The translations under genes and the position numbers were made by a program. Shown piece by piece: positions 24,739 to 32,401 of a DNA stretch of 64,000 nt. The notes beneath the pieces were generated by a model, which saw only the letters and a program-made list of their open reading frames with translations, had not been told where the DNA came from and ran no database searches. The stretch is taken from the NCBI GenBank assembly GCA_963737705.1, contig CAVTTP010000005.1:474252-538251 (forward strand), read 5' to 3'. The stretch's first letter is position 1. Each line of letters starts with the position of its first letter. This DNA comes from PALSA-607 sp963737705 (GTDB lineage: Bacteria > Actinomycetota > Actinomycetes > Acidothermales > Acidothermaceae).

Positions 24739-24754
24739 GTAAGTCTGGACTTAC
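24739..24754. promoter_or_regulatory. MarR operator upstream of the MarR-MFS operon
   Basis: GTAAGTctggACTTAC, a perfect 6-bp-arm dyad, 17 bases before the GTG of the MarR gene. Short AAAG/CTTT sequences flank it symmetrically. The size and place fit an autoregulatory MarR site over the core promoter. Confidence 0.65.
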
Positions 24755-24771
24755 TACTTTAGCCTGGGCCG

Positions 24772-25236
24772 GTGCCTCCGCCCCGGCGTGACTCGAGACC
24801 TGGGCCGGATGTCGAGCAGGTCGCAGCTGCGCTCCAGCTCAGCATCAGGCTCTTGAGGCGGCAGCTTCGCCAGTCGCAGGTCGAGCGCGCCGACGACCTC
24901 ACCCTGCCGGAGACATCAGCTCTTGCACTGCTCGAGCGTGGTGGGCCGACAACGCCCGGCGCACTTGCCAAGGTCGAGCAGATCAGCCCCCAGTCGATGG
25001 GGGCGACGCTCGGCGCACTCGAGGCTCGCGGCTTGGTCGAGCGGCACGCGGATCCCGCCGACGGGCGCCGCGTACTGATGTCGATCACCGAAGCTGGCAC
25101 GGCTGCGTTACGCGTGCGGCGCACCGCACGCACGGAGCAGTTGGCGCAGGCCCTCTCGGCTGGGTTCACCAGTGTGGAGCTCCGGCAGCTGATGACCGCG
25201 GCGCCGCTCATCGAGCGATTGGCACACAACCTCTAG
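24772..25236 (+). CDS. MarR-family regulator
   Basis: A 154-residue winged-helix regulator. The MarR DNA-binding core is visible as LALLERGGPTTPGALAKVEQISPQSMGATLGALEARGLVERHADPADGRR (residues about 45-95; recognition helix QSMGATLGALE, wing DPADGRR). The gene begins with GTG 24772, 17 bases after a perfect palindrome, and no convincing ribosome site precedes it, so the mRNA may be almost leaderless. Its stop codon is followed at once by the ATG of an MFS exporter, so the pair form a self-regulated efflux unit in the style of emrR-emrB. The ligand is unknown. Confidence 0.88.
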   Translation: MPPPRRDSRPGPDVEQVAAALQLSIRLLRRQLRQSQVERADDLTLPETSALALLERGGPTTPGALAKVEQISPQSMGATLGALEARGLVERHADPADGRRVLMSITEAGTAALRVRRTARTEQLAQALSAGFTSVELRQLMTAAPLIERLAHNL

Positions 25237-26952
25237 ATGCAGCCGCAACTGGCACCGACGCGCGATCGCGGCAAAGACGACGGCTACAAGTGGGTGGCGT
25301 TGTCGAACACGACGTTGGCCGTGTTCATGTCTGCCCTCGACGGGTCGATCGTTCTCATCGCGTTGCCGGCCATCTTTCGCGGCATTCGGCTCGATCCACT
25401 CGCAGCGGGCAACGTCAGCTATCTGCTGTGGATGATCATGGGGTACCGACTCATCCAGGCGGTGCTCGTCGTCACCGTCGGTCGCCTCGGCGACATGTTC
25501 GGCCGAGTCAAGATCTACAACGCCGGCTTCGTGGTGTTCACGGTGTCGTCCATCTTGTTGTCCTTCGATCCCTACCACGGAGGTCACGGCGCACTGTGGC
25601 TCATCGCTTGGCGGGTGCCACAGGCGATCGGCGGCTCGATGCTGACGGCGAACTCCGCCGCGATCTTGACCGACGCATTTCCGGTCGACCAGCGCGGTTT
25701 GGCGCTAGGCATCAACCAGGTCGCCGCGCTCGCCGGCCAGTTCATCGGCTTGACCGCCGGCGGCCTGCTTGCAGCGTTCGACTGGCGGGCAGTGTTCTGG
25801 GTCAACGTGCCGGTCGGGGTTTTCGGCACGATGTGGGCGTACCGCAAGCTGCGCGATGACGGCGAGCGGCACCCCGGCCGCATCGACTGGTGGGGCAACA
25901 TCACCTTCGCTCTCGGCCTCGGGGCGGTGCTTATCGCCATCACCGACGGCATCCAGCCCTACCACGGTCACACCATGGGCTGGACGAGTCCGGCCGTGTA
26001 CGGCCTCCTCATTGGCGGGCTCGTGCTCCTCGCGGCGTTCGCACTCATCGAAAAGTCCGTTCGCGACCCGATGTTCCAGCTGAGCCTTTTCCGGATAAGG
26101 GCGTTCACCGCCGGCAACGCGGCGAGCCTCGCGGCGTCCATTGCACGTGGCGGTTTGCAGTTCGTGCTCATCATCTGGTTGCAGGGGATCTGGCTGCCGC
26201 TGCACGGCTACGACTACAGCGATACGCCCTTGTGGGCAGGCATTTTCTTGCTGCCCTTGACCGTCGGCTTTCTCGTGTCCGGGCCGGTCGCCGGCTTCCT
26301 CTCCGATCGGTTCGGTGCGCGAGCGTTCGCGACTGCGGGCATGCTCGTTTTCGGCGGGAGTTTCGTCGGGCTGATGGTGTTACCCATCGACTTCCCGTAC
26401 TGGGCGTTCGCCGCGCTCATCACCGCGAACGGCATCGGCTCGGGCATGTTCGGCGCACCGAACTCTTCGGCGATCATGAGCAGTGTTCCCGCGCGACAGC
26501 GCGGCGTCGCATCGGGAATGCGGTCGACGTTCCAGAACTCCGGGACGGCGCTGAGCATCGGTGCGTTCTTCTCGCTGATGATCATCGGCCTGGCGCACAG
26601 CCTGCCAAAGACGTTGACTAACGGCCTGCAGCAACAGGGCGTCTCGCACGCGGTCGCGCATCAAGTCGCTAGCCTGCCGCCGGTTTCTTCTTTGTTCGCA
26701 GCAATTCTCGGCGTGAATCCGATCCAACACCTGCTCGCGCCAAGTGGAACGCTCGCCACGTTGCCCGCAGCGAACCAGCAGAATCTGACTGGCCGCACGT
26801 TCTTTCCGAACTTGATATCGGCGCCGTTCCATCAAGGTCTTGTCGTCGTGTTCGCAGTGGCTGCTGGGCTTTCGGTTCTTGCGGCCGTCGCATCATTGCT
26901 GCGCGGCGGCCGCTACGTCGCTCCCGACGCTGACCCCGACGAGTTGGTCTAG
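25237..26952 (+). CDS. MFS drug exporter (DHA2, 14 TM)
   Basis: A 571-residue major facilitator with about fourteen membrane segments. DGSIVLIALPAIFRGI in TM1, GYRLIQAVLVVTVGRLGDMFGR (motif A: GRLGDMFGR) and the TM5 glycine-rich region identify the EmrB/QacA (DHA2) drug:H+ antiporter family. It starts directly after the MarR stop (TAGATG) and is translationally coupled. It ends in a CTAG shared with the stop of the convergent kinase gene (4-base overlap). An aromatic or cationic toxic compound is the expected substrate class, but nothing specifies it. Confidence 0.88.
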   Translation: MQPQLAPTRDRGKDDGYKWVALSNTTLAVFMSALDGSIVLIALPAIFRGIRLDPLAAGNVSYLLWMIMGYRLIQAVLVVTVGRLGDMFGRVKIYNAGFVVFTVSSILLSFDPYHGGHGALWLIAWRVPQAIGGSMLTANSAAILTDAFPVDQRGLALGINQVAALAGQFIGLTAGGLLAAFDWRAVFWVNVPVGVFGTMWAYRKLRDDGERHPGRIDWWGNITFALGLGAVLIAITDGIQPYHGHTMGWTSPAVYGLLIGGLVLLAAFALIEKSVRDPMFQLSLFRIRAFTAGNAASLAASIARGGLQFVLIIWLQGIWLPLHGYDYSDTPLWAGIFLLPLTVGFLVSGPVAGFLSDRFGARAFATAGMLVFGGSFVGLMVLPIDFPYWAFAALITANGIGSGMFGAPNSSAIMSSVPARQRGVASGMRSTFQNSGTALSIGAFFSLMIIGLAHSLPKTLTNGLQQQGVSHAVAHQVASLPPVSSLFAAILGVNPIQHLLAPSGTLATLPAANQQNLTGRTFFPNLISAPFHQGLVVVFAVAAGLSVLAAVASLLRGGRYVAPDADPDELV

Positions 26953-27593
26953 CTCCCGACGATGACGAGGTCGGCCCATATCTTGGTCGCCGCAATCAAG
27001 TCAGCGTTGCGTTGATCGTTGCCTCGCGCTCGCACGGTCGCGGTCTCAAGATCACGACCGAACTCCATGTGCCTGCTGATCAGTCGATCTATCCGATCGT
27101 TGTCGTCAGGTTCCAAATACCAGACTTCGTCGAGCAATCCGCGAACGGCCGACCACGTGCCGTCAGGGCTCAGCAGATAGTTGCCTTCGGTGACGACGAG
27201 CGGCACATTTCGCGGCACGCAGATCGCACCGGCGACTGCTTCCTCGAGGTCGCGACGAAACGTCGGGGCATACACCGCGTCTTCCGTCGATTCGCGCAAG
27301 CGCCGCAGCAGGGCAACGAATCCGCCCGCATCGAAGGTGTCGAGCGCGCCCTTGCGGTCGTGGCTGCCGAGCCGCTTGAGCTCCGCCTCCGCGAGATGGA
27401 ACCCGTCCATCGGCACCAGAACCGCGTCATCGCCAAGCGCATCGACGAGTTCGCCGGCCAGGCGCGACTTGCCCGAACCTGGCGCGCCCGTCAGCCCGAG
27501 AATTCGCCGGGATGGCGACGCTGCAAGTTGTCGAGCCCGCGCGACGAGTGCCGCGAAATCTGCGCGATCCACGGTCGGCGCCCTGCCTGCCAC
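26949..27593 (-). CDS. P-loop nucleoside/sugar kinase-like protein
   Basis: A 214-residue cytoplasmic kinase-like protein of the uridine kinase/phosphoribulokinase/pantothenate kinase superfamily. Walker A is GAPGSGKSRLA (about 36-46); PMDGFHL (about 62-68) is the substrate-binding aspartate region, and VVTEGNYLL is the Walker B-type strand. NCBI groups such proteins as 'nucleoside/nucleotide kinase family'. Start is GTG 27593, with a later GTG also possible. It overlaps the MFS gene by 4 bases at the 3' ends. Substrate unknown: fructose, nucleosides and pantothenate have all been proposed for relatives. Confidence 0.8.
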   Translation of the reverse strand: MAGRAPTVDRADFAALVARARQLAASPSRRILGLTGAPGSGKSRLAGELVDALGDDAVLVPMDGFHLAEAELKRLGSHDRKGALDTFDAGGFVALLRRLRESTEDAVYAPTFRRDLEEAVAGAICVPRNVPLVVTEGNYLLSPDGTWSAVRGLLDEVWYLEPDDNDRIDRLISRHMEFGRDLETATVRARGNDQRNADLIAATKIWADLVIVGS

Positions 27594-27607
27594 GTCGCAA
27601 CAACCCC

Positions 27608-28027
27608 TCAGCGAAGCTGGTTGATCCGGATCAGGTTGCCTGCGGGGTCTCGGAACGCGCAGTCGCGAATGCCGTAGGGCTGCTCGGTCGGCTCCTGAAC
27701 GACCTCCGCGCCACCCGCCTGGAGCTTCGTGAAGGTGTCGTCGAGATCGTGGGTGGCGAACGTGATGATGCCGTAGGTCCCCTTCGCCATCATCTCGGCG
27801 ATCGTGCGGCGCTCCTCGGCGGTGATGCCGGGGTCGGCGCCGGGTGGGTACAGGACGATCGACGTCCCTGGCTGGCCCGGCGGGCCGACCGTGATCCAGC
27901 GCAGACCCCCGTAGCCGACGTCGTTCCTGACCTCGAAGCCGAGTGTGTCGCGATAGAAGGCAACGGCGGCTTCGGGGTCGTCCTGCGGCAGAAAGCTTGC
28001 GTTAATGGTGATGTCGATGTCCGTCAC
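27608..28027 (-). CDS. VOC-family (glyoxalase/bleomycin-resistance-like) protein
   Basis: A 139-residue VOC-fold protein with one full beta-alpha-beta-beta-beta unit at each end: FLPQDDPEAAVAFYRDTLGF at the start and YGIRDCAFRDPAGNLIRINQ at the end. Members are metal-dependent dioxygenases, lyases or antibiotic-binding proteins. GTG 28027 overlaps the stop of the second VOC gene upstream by 4 bases, so the two are made together and might form a heterodimer. Function is not fixed by sequence. Confidence 0.85.
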   Translation of the reverse strand: MTDIDITINASFLPQDDPEAAVAFYRDTLGFEVRNDVGYGGLRWITVGPPGQPGTSIVLYPPGADPGITAEERRTIAEMMAKGTYGIITFATHDLDDTFTKLQAGGAEVVQEPTEQPYGIRDCAFRDPAGNLIRINQLR

Positions 28028-28377
28028 TGCGGATCCTGGATCAGCCCGAGGACGTTGCCGTCAAGGTCGGTGAACGTCGCGACTAGGCGGCCGGCCGCAA
28101 CGTCGCGCGGAGCGTCCTTCACCTTCGCGCCGGCTGCAGTCACCTCGGCGAGCTTCGCTTCGATATCCGACACGTGCCAGTACGCGACCGGCGACGTCAT
28201 CCCCTGCGCCGCAGCATTGGGCACCAAGCCGATCTGCTGGCCTTCGGCCTCGTAGCCCACGTAGTAAGGCGAATCGGCCGACGGCGCCATGCCGAGCAGT
28301 GCTGTGTACACCGCCTTGGCCGCCTCGAGATCAGACACCGGATGCAGCACGGTCTTAATTCCTTCAGTGGTCGTCAT
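28024..28377 (-). CDS. VOC-family protein
   Basis: A 117-residue VOC-fold protein (HPVSDLEAAKAVYTALLGM near the start; FTDLDGNVLGLIQDP at the end, a typical C-terminal VOC strand with the metal-ligand position). The start is ATG 28377 with AAGGAG 6 bases upstream; a longer reading to 28398 overlaps the tandem repeat. It lies downstream of the AraC regulator gene, with a 17-bp triple repeat in between. Likely co-transcribed with the second VOC gene. Small-molecule detoxification is possible but unproven. Confidence 0.85.
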   Translation of the reverse strand: MTTTEGIKTVLHPVSDLEAAKAVYTALLGMAPSADSPYYVGYEAEGQQIGLVPNAAAQGMTSPVAYWHVSDIEAKLAEVTAAGAKVKDAPRDVAAGRLVATFTDLDGNVLGLIQDPQ

Positions 28378-28389
28378 GATCGCTCCTTC

Positions 28390-28440
28390 GTGGGTCAACG
28401 CCTGTCGTGGGTCAACGCCTGTCGTGGGTCAACGCCTGTC
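28390..28440. repeat. Three perfect 17-bp tandem repeats upstream of the VOC genes
   Basis: GTGGGTCAACGCCTGTC repeated without change at 28390-28406, 28407-28423 and 28424-28440. On the minus strand each copy contains GCGTTGACCCAC, that is, a TTGAC -35-like element. The array ends 13 bases before the VOC ATG and covers the space where its promoter should be. It could be an iterated regulator site or a slippage product. Confidence 0.85.
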
Positions 28441-28454
28441 GTGTCACTGCGTGA

Positions 28455-28904
28455 TCACGATAGATAGGGCTCCGCGGCCGGTGCTTCTCGATTCCTGACC
28501 GGTCTTGTCACCTGCTTGACCACGCACGACGGCAGGCCTGCGGTGGCGCGCGCAACCTCGCGACGATAAGTGCTGGGCGGGACGCCGACCAGCTCGGTGA
28601 AGCGGGTGCTGAACGTACCCAGCGACGAACAGCCCACCGCAAAACACACCTCAGTGACGCTGAGGTCGCCGCGCCGCAACAGCGCCATCGCGCGCTCGAT
28701 GCGCCGCGTCATCAGATAGCCGTACGGAGACTCGCCATAGGCCCGTCGAAACTCGCGGCTGAGGTGCCCGGCGGACATATGCGCGCCGCGCGCGAGCGCC
28801 TCGACGTCCAGCGGCTGCGCATACTCCCGGTCCATCCGGTCACGGACACGACGTAAAACCGCGAGGTCGCGCAGTTGCTGCGACTGCGCCGATGGGTTGC
28901 TCAC
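28455..28904 (-). CDS. AraC-family regulator (DNA-binding domain only)
   Basis: A 149-residue protein consisting mainly of the AraC/XylS DNA-binding domain. Both helix-turn-helix units are present: VEALARGAHMSAGHLSREFRRAYGESPYGYL and VTEVCFAVGCSSLGTFSTRF, followed by TELVGVPPSTYRR. There is no ligand-binding domain, so control may be by abundance or a partner. GTG 28904 is the best start, but no ribosome site is seen and the divergent gene starts within about 40 bases, so leaderless mRNA is possible. It is upstream of two VOC genes, with which such regulators are often paired. Confidence 0.82.
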   Translation of the reverse strand: MSNPSAQSQQLRDLAVLRRVRDRMDREYAQPLDVEALARGAHMSAGHLSREFRRAYGESPYGYLMTRRIERAMALLRRGDLSVTEVCFAVGCSSLGTFSTRFTELVGVPPSTYRREVARATAGLPSCVVKQVTRPVRNREAPAAEPYLS

Positions 28905-28941
28905 ATTCGAAATCGTGCCACATTGCCCTAGGGTGACCCGT

Positions 28942-30054
28942 GTGATCGGCGCAGCGTCCATTGCCGCCGAATTGATGGTGGAGATTCGCGGATTCGCCGC
29001 CTCGATCGGCTTCCCGAGTCTCGACCACGAAATGTCCGCCGACGAGAAGCTGGCCGAGTCCGTCAAAACGGCACCGCTGCCGACGCAGGCGCAAATCGCA
29101 TCCATCATCGACCCCCTCTTTTGGGCTTCGATCGAGACCGAGGAGCAACGGCCTACGCGTTTTCGCGTTGCCTACAAGCCCACCGAGGTCGAGACGCTGC
29201 TGGCGATGCACCGCCTGCGCGAACCTGTACCGCTCGACATCGCCAACCTGAAGAAGTTCGTCAAGCTGGCGCATGCCCACGATCGGCTGGCCAGCTTTCT
29301 GGCCCTGGACTTTCTGCCCGACCCGGCGATTGTCGGTATCGGGGTATTCCACTTTCGCGGTGCAGTGCCACATGCGTTCCATGTGGTGTCGAAAGCTCAA
29401 GCAACACTGGAGTTCTCGTGGTCGTCAATGCAGCTGGGAACTCTGCGCGGTGGCGAGCTGAGTCTCCTGTCGCGCGCCGGATTGCGCGCCGATGCCGCCG
29501 CCGATTGGGTCACGACCTGCTTCGAGTCGAAGGGCCTGCGGCTCCTGATCGGCAGTGCAGCGCGGATCATCGCCGAGCAAGGCCACGGCGGTTCGCTGTG
29601 GGCAGTGGCCCCCGGCGCAACGCTGTCGGACGGGCTCACGGTCGGGTACCCAGTCGACGTCCAGGCTGAGCTTCTCGATGCGATACCGAGGTACGAGAAC
29701 CGTCAGCCCTGGGGCTTTTCGATTGGCAACCTGGCCGGCGTCGACGGAGCAATCCTCGTAGCCGGTGACGGCCAGGTACTCGGCTTCGGCACGTTCATCG
29801 ATCTGCCGAAGGAGCCAATCGCGGTCGTGGAGTACGGACCGGACGGAACCGGCCACACGGTGTTATCCGATCAACTCGGTGGCGGACGGCATCGGTCGGC
29901 GATCGCGTTCTGCGCGAGTCACGCGCCATCGTCAGCCCTCGTCGTTTCCGACGATGGCGGAATCTCCGCTGTACGCAGGCTCAAGGACGGGGACCCGGTC
30001 GAGTTCGCTCGGGTCAATCCGAACGGATTTGGCGACTTCCGACTGACGAGATAG
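28942..30054 (+). CDS. Diadenylate cyclase-like protein with N-terminal sensor region
   Basis: A 370-residue protein. The last 150 residues match the catalytic core of DisA/CdaA diadenylate cyclases: LAGVDGAILVAGDGQVLGFG (DGA motif, about 268-270) and GGRHRSAIAF (RHR motif, about 316-318) followed by LVVSDDGGISAV. These two motifs bind ATP and metal in c-di-AMP synthases. The N-terminal about 200 residues are a separate domain, probably the DACNV-type sensor described next to such cyclases. One change is GGRHR for the usual GTRHR. Start is uncertain: GTG 28942 follows a TAGGGT -10-like box (28929-28934) by 7 bases and may be leaderless; GTG 28933 and ATG 28975 are alternatives. The 3' end overlaps the convergent MFS gene by 123 bases. 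Confidence 0.78.
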   Translation: MIGAASIAAELMVEIRGFAASIGFPSLDHEMSADEKLAESVKTAPLPTQAQIASIIDPLFWASIETEEQRPTRFRVAYKPTEVETLLAMHRLREPVPLDIANLKKFVKLAHAHDRLASFLALDFLPDPAIVGIGVFHFRGAVPHAFHVVSKAQATLEFSWSSMQLGTLRGGELSLLSRAGLRADAAADWVTTCFESKGLRLLIGSAARIIAEQGHGGSLWAVAPGATLSDGLTVGYPVDVQAELLDAIPRYENRQPWGFSIGNLAGVDGAILVAGDGQVLGFGTFIDLPKEPIAVVEYGPDGTGHTVLSDQLGGGRHRSAIAFCASHAPSSALVVSDDGGISAVRRLKDGDPVEFARVNPNGFGDFRLTR

Positions 30055-31422
30055 CCGACTTGCGGCTATCACCGCTCCGAGTCCGGAGATCGCCACGCAC
30101 GCCCAGATCGCGTGGACGAAACCTGTCACGAAGCCCTGACTCGTGGCGTACGCGACCGGACTCGCAAACACGAGCGCGGCCAGTGCGACGCCGAACACTC
30201 CCCCGAGCTCGCGGATGGTGGTGTTGGTACCGGCCGCGATACCCATCTGTTCGCGACGCACCGAGGCGACGACCTCGCCTGACACGGTCGGAAAGACGAG
30301 ACCGATACCGACACCGCTCACGACGAGTGGCACGCACACTTCGAGGTAAGGCGTATTCGCATGCGCAACCAGAGCGAACCAACTCAGCGCGAGTGCTTGG
30401 ATCGCCATGCCTGCAGCCATGAACCGTTGATTGCCATACTTCGCGGCCAGCGATCCAGCAAGTGGGGCTACGACGATCGTCGGCAGTGGCCACGGAATGA
30501 ACCTCAAGGCCGCTGCGATGGGGTCGTGGTGCTGCGCGATCTGAAAGTACTGCGACATCAGAAAAACCGAGCCGGTCAAGCTGCCGTAGATGCAGAAGCT
30601 CACTGCGTTCGCGACGTTGAACCTCGCATTGCGGAAGATGCTGAGCGGCAGCATCGGGTGCCGGGCCTTGCGTTCCCACGACACAAAGCAAGTGACCAGC
30701 ACCGTGCCGCCGACGACGGGAGCGACGACAGCGGCCGATCCGATCGAGTGGCTCGTGGCTTGCACCAGTCCCCAGCAGATTGCCAAGAAGCCAAGGCTTT
30801 CAAGCCCGAGTCCGAGGACGTCGAGTGGCTGGCGGACACCGAACGTTTCGGTCACGAACCGCAGACTCGCCGGAATCAGCGCCACCGCGATCGGCACGTT
30901 GATCCAGAAGATCCACGACCAACCGAACGCCTGCACTATGCCGCCGCCGAGGATCGGGCCGAGGACGCCACCAAGTCCGAGCACGCCGCCCCAGATGCCG
31001 ATCGCGCGCCCGCGCGCCTCGGCGGGAAATGCTTCGCTGATCATGGTCAGGGTCAGCGGGAGAACCAGCGCAGCGGTAGCACCCTGAGCCGCCCGGGCAG
31101 CCACCAGGACACCGATGCTCGGGGCGAGCGCCGCGGCGATCGACGAGGCAGCAAACCCGGCGAGGCCGACGGTGAACACCCGCCGCCGTCCGAACCGATC
31201 ACCGAGGCCCGAAGCGGTCAGCAGGAGGCAGGCGAAGGCGAGTAGGTAGGCGTTGACGGTCCATTCGAGGGCACCCAGGTCGCCGCCGAGCGAGCGTCGC
31301 AGCGCGGGTATCGCCGTCGTCACGACCATCATGTCGATGCTGGTCATGAACGCTGCGATCGACGCAACCGCGAGCGTGGCGGTCGGATGACGGTGAAGCT
31401 GGTGAATCTGGCCAGTAGACAC
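29932..31422 (-). CDS. MFS transporter (DHA2)
   Basis: A 496-residue major facilitator with about fourteen membrane segments. TSIDMMVVTTAIPALRRSLG in TM1 and GDRFGRRRVF (motif A) are DHA2 hallmarks. GTG 31422 has AAGGAG 7 bases upstream and is preferred to the TTG at 31440. The last 40 residues after the final helix are hydrophilic and lie opposite the well-formed 3' end of the diadenylate cyclase-like gene, suggesting that this tail arose by loss of an earlier stop. A palindromic site (31437-31451) sits at its promoter, shared in sequence with one in front of the divergent SRPBCC gene. Confidence 0.86.
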   Translation of the reverse strand: MSTGQIHQLHRHPTATLAVASIAAFMTSIDMMVVTTAIPALRRSLGGDLGALEWTVNAYLLAFACLLLTASGLGDRFGRRRVFTVGLAGFAASSIAAALAPSIGVLVAARAAQGATAALVLPLTLTMISEAFPAEARGRAIGIWGGVLGLGGVLGPILGGGIVQAFGWSWIFWINVPIAVALIPASLRFVTETFGVRQPLDVLGLGLESLGFLAICWGLVQATSHSIGSAAVVAPVVGGTVLVTCFVSWERKARHPMLPLSIFRNARFNVANAVSFCIYGSLTGSVFLMSQYFQIAQHHDPIAAALRFIPWPLPTIVVAPLAGSLAAKYGNQRFMAAGMAIQALALSWFALVAHANTPYLEVCVPLVVSGVGIGLVFPTVSGEVVASVRREQMGIAAGTNTTIRELGGVFGVALAALVFASPVAYATSQGFVTGFVHAIWACVAISGLGAVIAASRLSRQSEVAKSVRIDPSELDRVPVLEPAYSGDSAIVGNDEG

Positions 31423-31436
31423 GGACGGCTCCTTGA

Positions 31437-31451
31437 GCAACCAGTAGTTGC
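31437..31451. promoter_or_regulatory. Operator 1 of a divergent pair
   Basis: GCAACcagtaGTTGC, directly upstream of the MFS ribosome site. It matches operator 2 (31482-31498) at 13 of 15 positions: GCAAC-Y-A-N-TAGTTGC. The two centres are 46 bases apart. Confidence 0.65.
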
Positions 31452-31481
31452 GCGTTACGCTAGCCGGAACCGAGCATGATG

Positions 31482-31498
31482 CGCAACTATTAGTTGCG
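31482..31498. promoter_or_regulatory. Operator 2 of a divergent pair
   Basis: CGCAACTattAGTTGCG, a perfect 7-bp-arm palindrome just upstream of the SRPBCC ribosome site. The likely binding protein is the ArsR regulator encoded in the same operon, which would then also control the divergent MFS gene. Confidence 0.7.
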
Positions 31499-31511
31499 TA
31501 TTGGAGAGAAC

Positions 31512-31985
31512 ATGAGCAGCGCTGCCGTCACCCGTGACATCGTCATCAACGCGTCCCCGGAGACCGTTTACGACGTGGTCAGCCGACCGGAGCACATGTC
31601 CAAATGGTTCAGCGACGACGCGGACTTCGAGCCCGTTGCCGACGCCACCGGGGCGCTGATCTGGCGCGACAGAGAGACCAACCAGACGACCAGGATCAAG
31701 GTGACCGTGGTCACCGCAGACCGGCCACATGTCTTCTCGTTCCACTGGGTCTCTCCGGAGCGACTGCGGGAGACGCCGCATGCGACCGACCCAGTGCTTG
31801 TCGAGTTCCGGATCATTCCGGAAGCGAATGGCACTCGTCTCATCGTCAGCGAAGGGCTCGAGGCACTCGACTGGGACGACGAAGCGAAAGCCGCGTACGC
31901 CGCCGACCACACCAGTGGTTGGGTGCACTTCCTGTCGCGGCTGCGTACCTACGCCGAGGGCCTGGTCAGTGAGGACTCAGAATGA
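31512..31985 (+). CDS. SRPBCC/AHSA1-like ligand-binding protein
   Basis: A 157-residue START-like (AHSA1) protein. VTRDIVINASPETVYDVVSRPEHMSKWFS at the start and WVHFLSRLRTYAEG at the end are the family's first strand/helix and long C-terminal helix; together they form a hydrophobic cavity. ATG 31512 has TTGGAG upstream. The stop overlaps the ArsR start in ATGA. In Actinobacteria such SRPBCC-ArsR pairs are common and the SRPBCC partner is thought to bind a small hydrophobic ligand, but the role is not established. A palindrome lies just upstream. Confidence 0.85.
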   Translation: MSSAAVTRDIVINASPETVYDVVSRPEHMSKWFSDDADFEPVADATGALIWRDRETNQTTRIKVTVVTADRPHVFSFHWVSPERLRETPHATDPVLVEFRIIPEANGTRLIVSEGLEALDWDDEAKAAYAADHTSGWVHFLSRLRTYAEGLVSEDSE

Positions 31986-32314
31986 CCGCTGTTGTGGACG
32001 AGGTCTGGACGGCCGTCGGCGATCCCAACCGGCGCCGACTGCTGGATTTGCTGCTCGATGCCGGTGCATCCACCCCAACCAAACTCGCGGGCCAACTGCC
32101 GCTCACCAGGCAGGCGGTCTCGAAGCACCTCGCGGTGCTCGAGCGTGCGGGGTTGGTCGCCAGCACACATCAAGGACGCGAGATGACCTTCCGCATCCGC
32201 GCTGCCGAATTCGACCAGGCGACGCGCAGCATTGCCGAAGTCGCGGCCCGTTGGGATCGGCGACTGCGACGCATCAAGGCCATCGCGGAGGCCATCGAAA
32301 ACGCTCCCCGTTAA
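31982..32314 (+). CDS. ArsR-family regulator
   Basis: A 110-residue winged-helix repressor. VGDPNRRRLLDLLLDAGASTPTKLAGQLPLTRQAVSKHLAVLERAGLV carries the ArsR fold (recognition helix TRQAVSKHLAVLE, about 43-55). No metal-binding cysteine pair is present, so it belongs to the non-metal group, typically paired with SRPBCC proteins. ATG overlaps the SRPBCC stop. It most likely binds the palindromic pair at 31437-31498 and so controls both its own operon and the divergent MFS gene. Signal unknown. Confidence 0.88.
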   Translation: MTAVVDEVWTAVGDPNRRRLLDLLLDAGASTPTKLAGQLPLTRQAVSKHLAVLERAGLVASTHQGREMTFRIRAAEFDQATRSIAEVAARWDRRLRRIKAIAEAIENAPR

Positions 32315-32401
32315 CGCGCGCTCGACGCTCTGCCGGAGGCGGCGCATGAGGCTCGCGCCCGCTCTGCAAAACTGATCAACATTGGTTTTCGAAGGAGCCT
32401 T

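Noticed and set aside
28381..28445. CRISPR array
   Set aside because: Three units in direct contact with no spacers; this is a tandem repeat, not a CRISPR.
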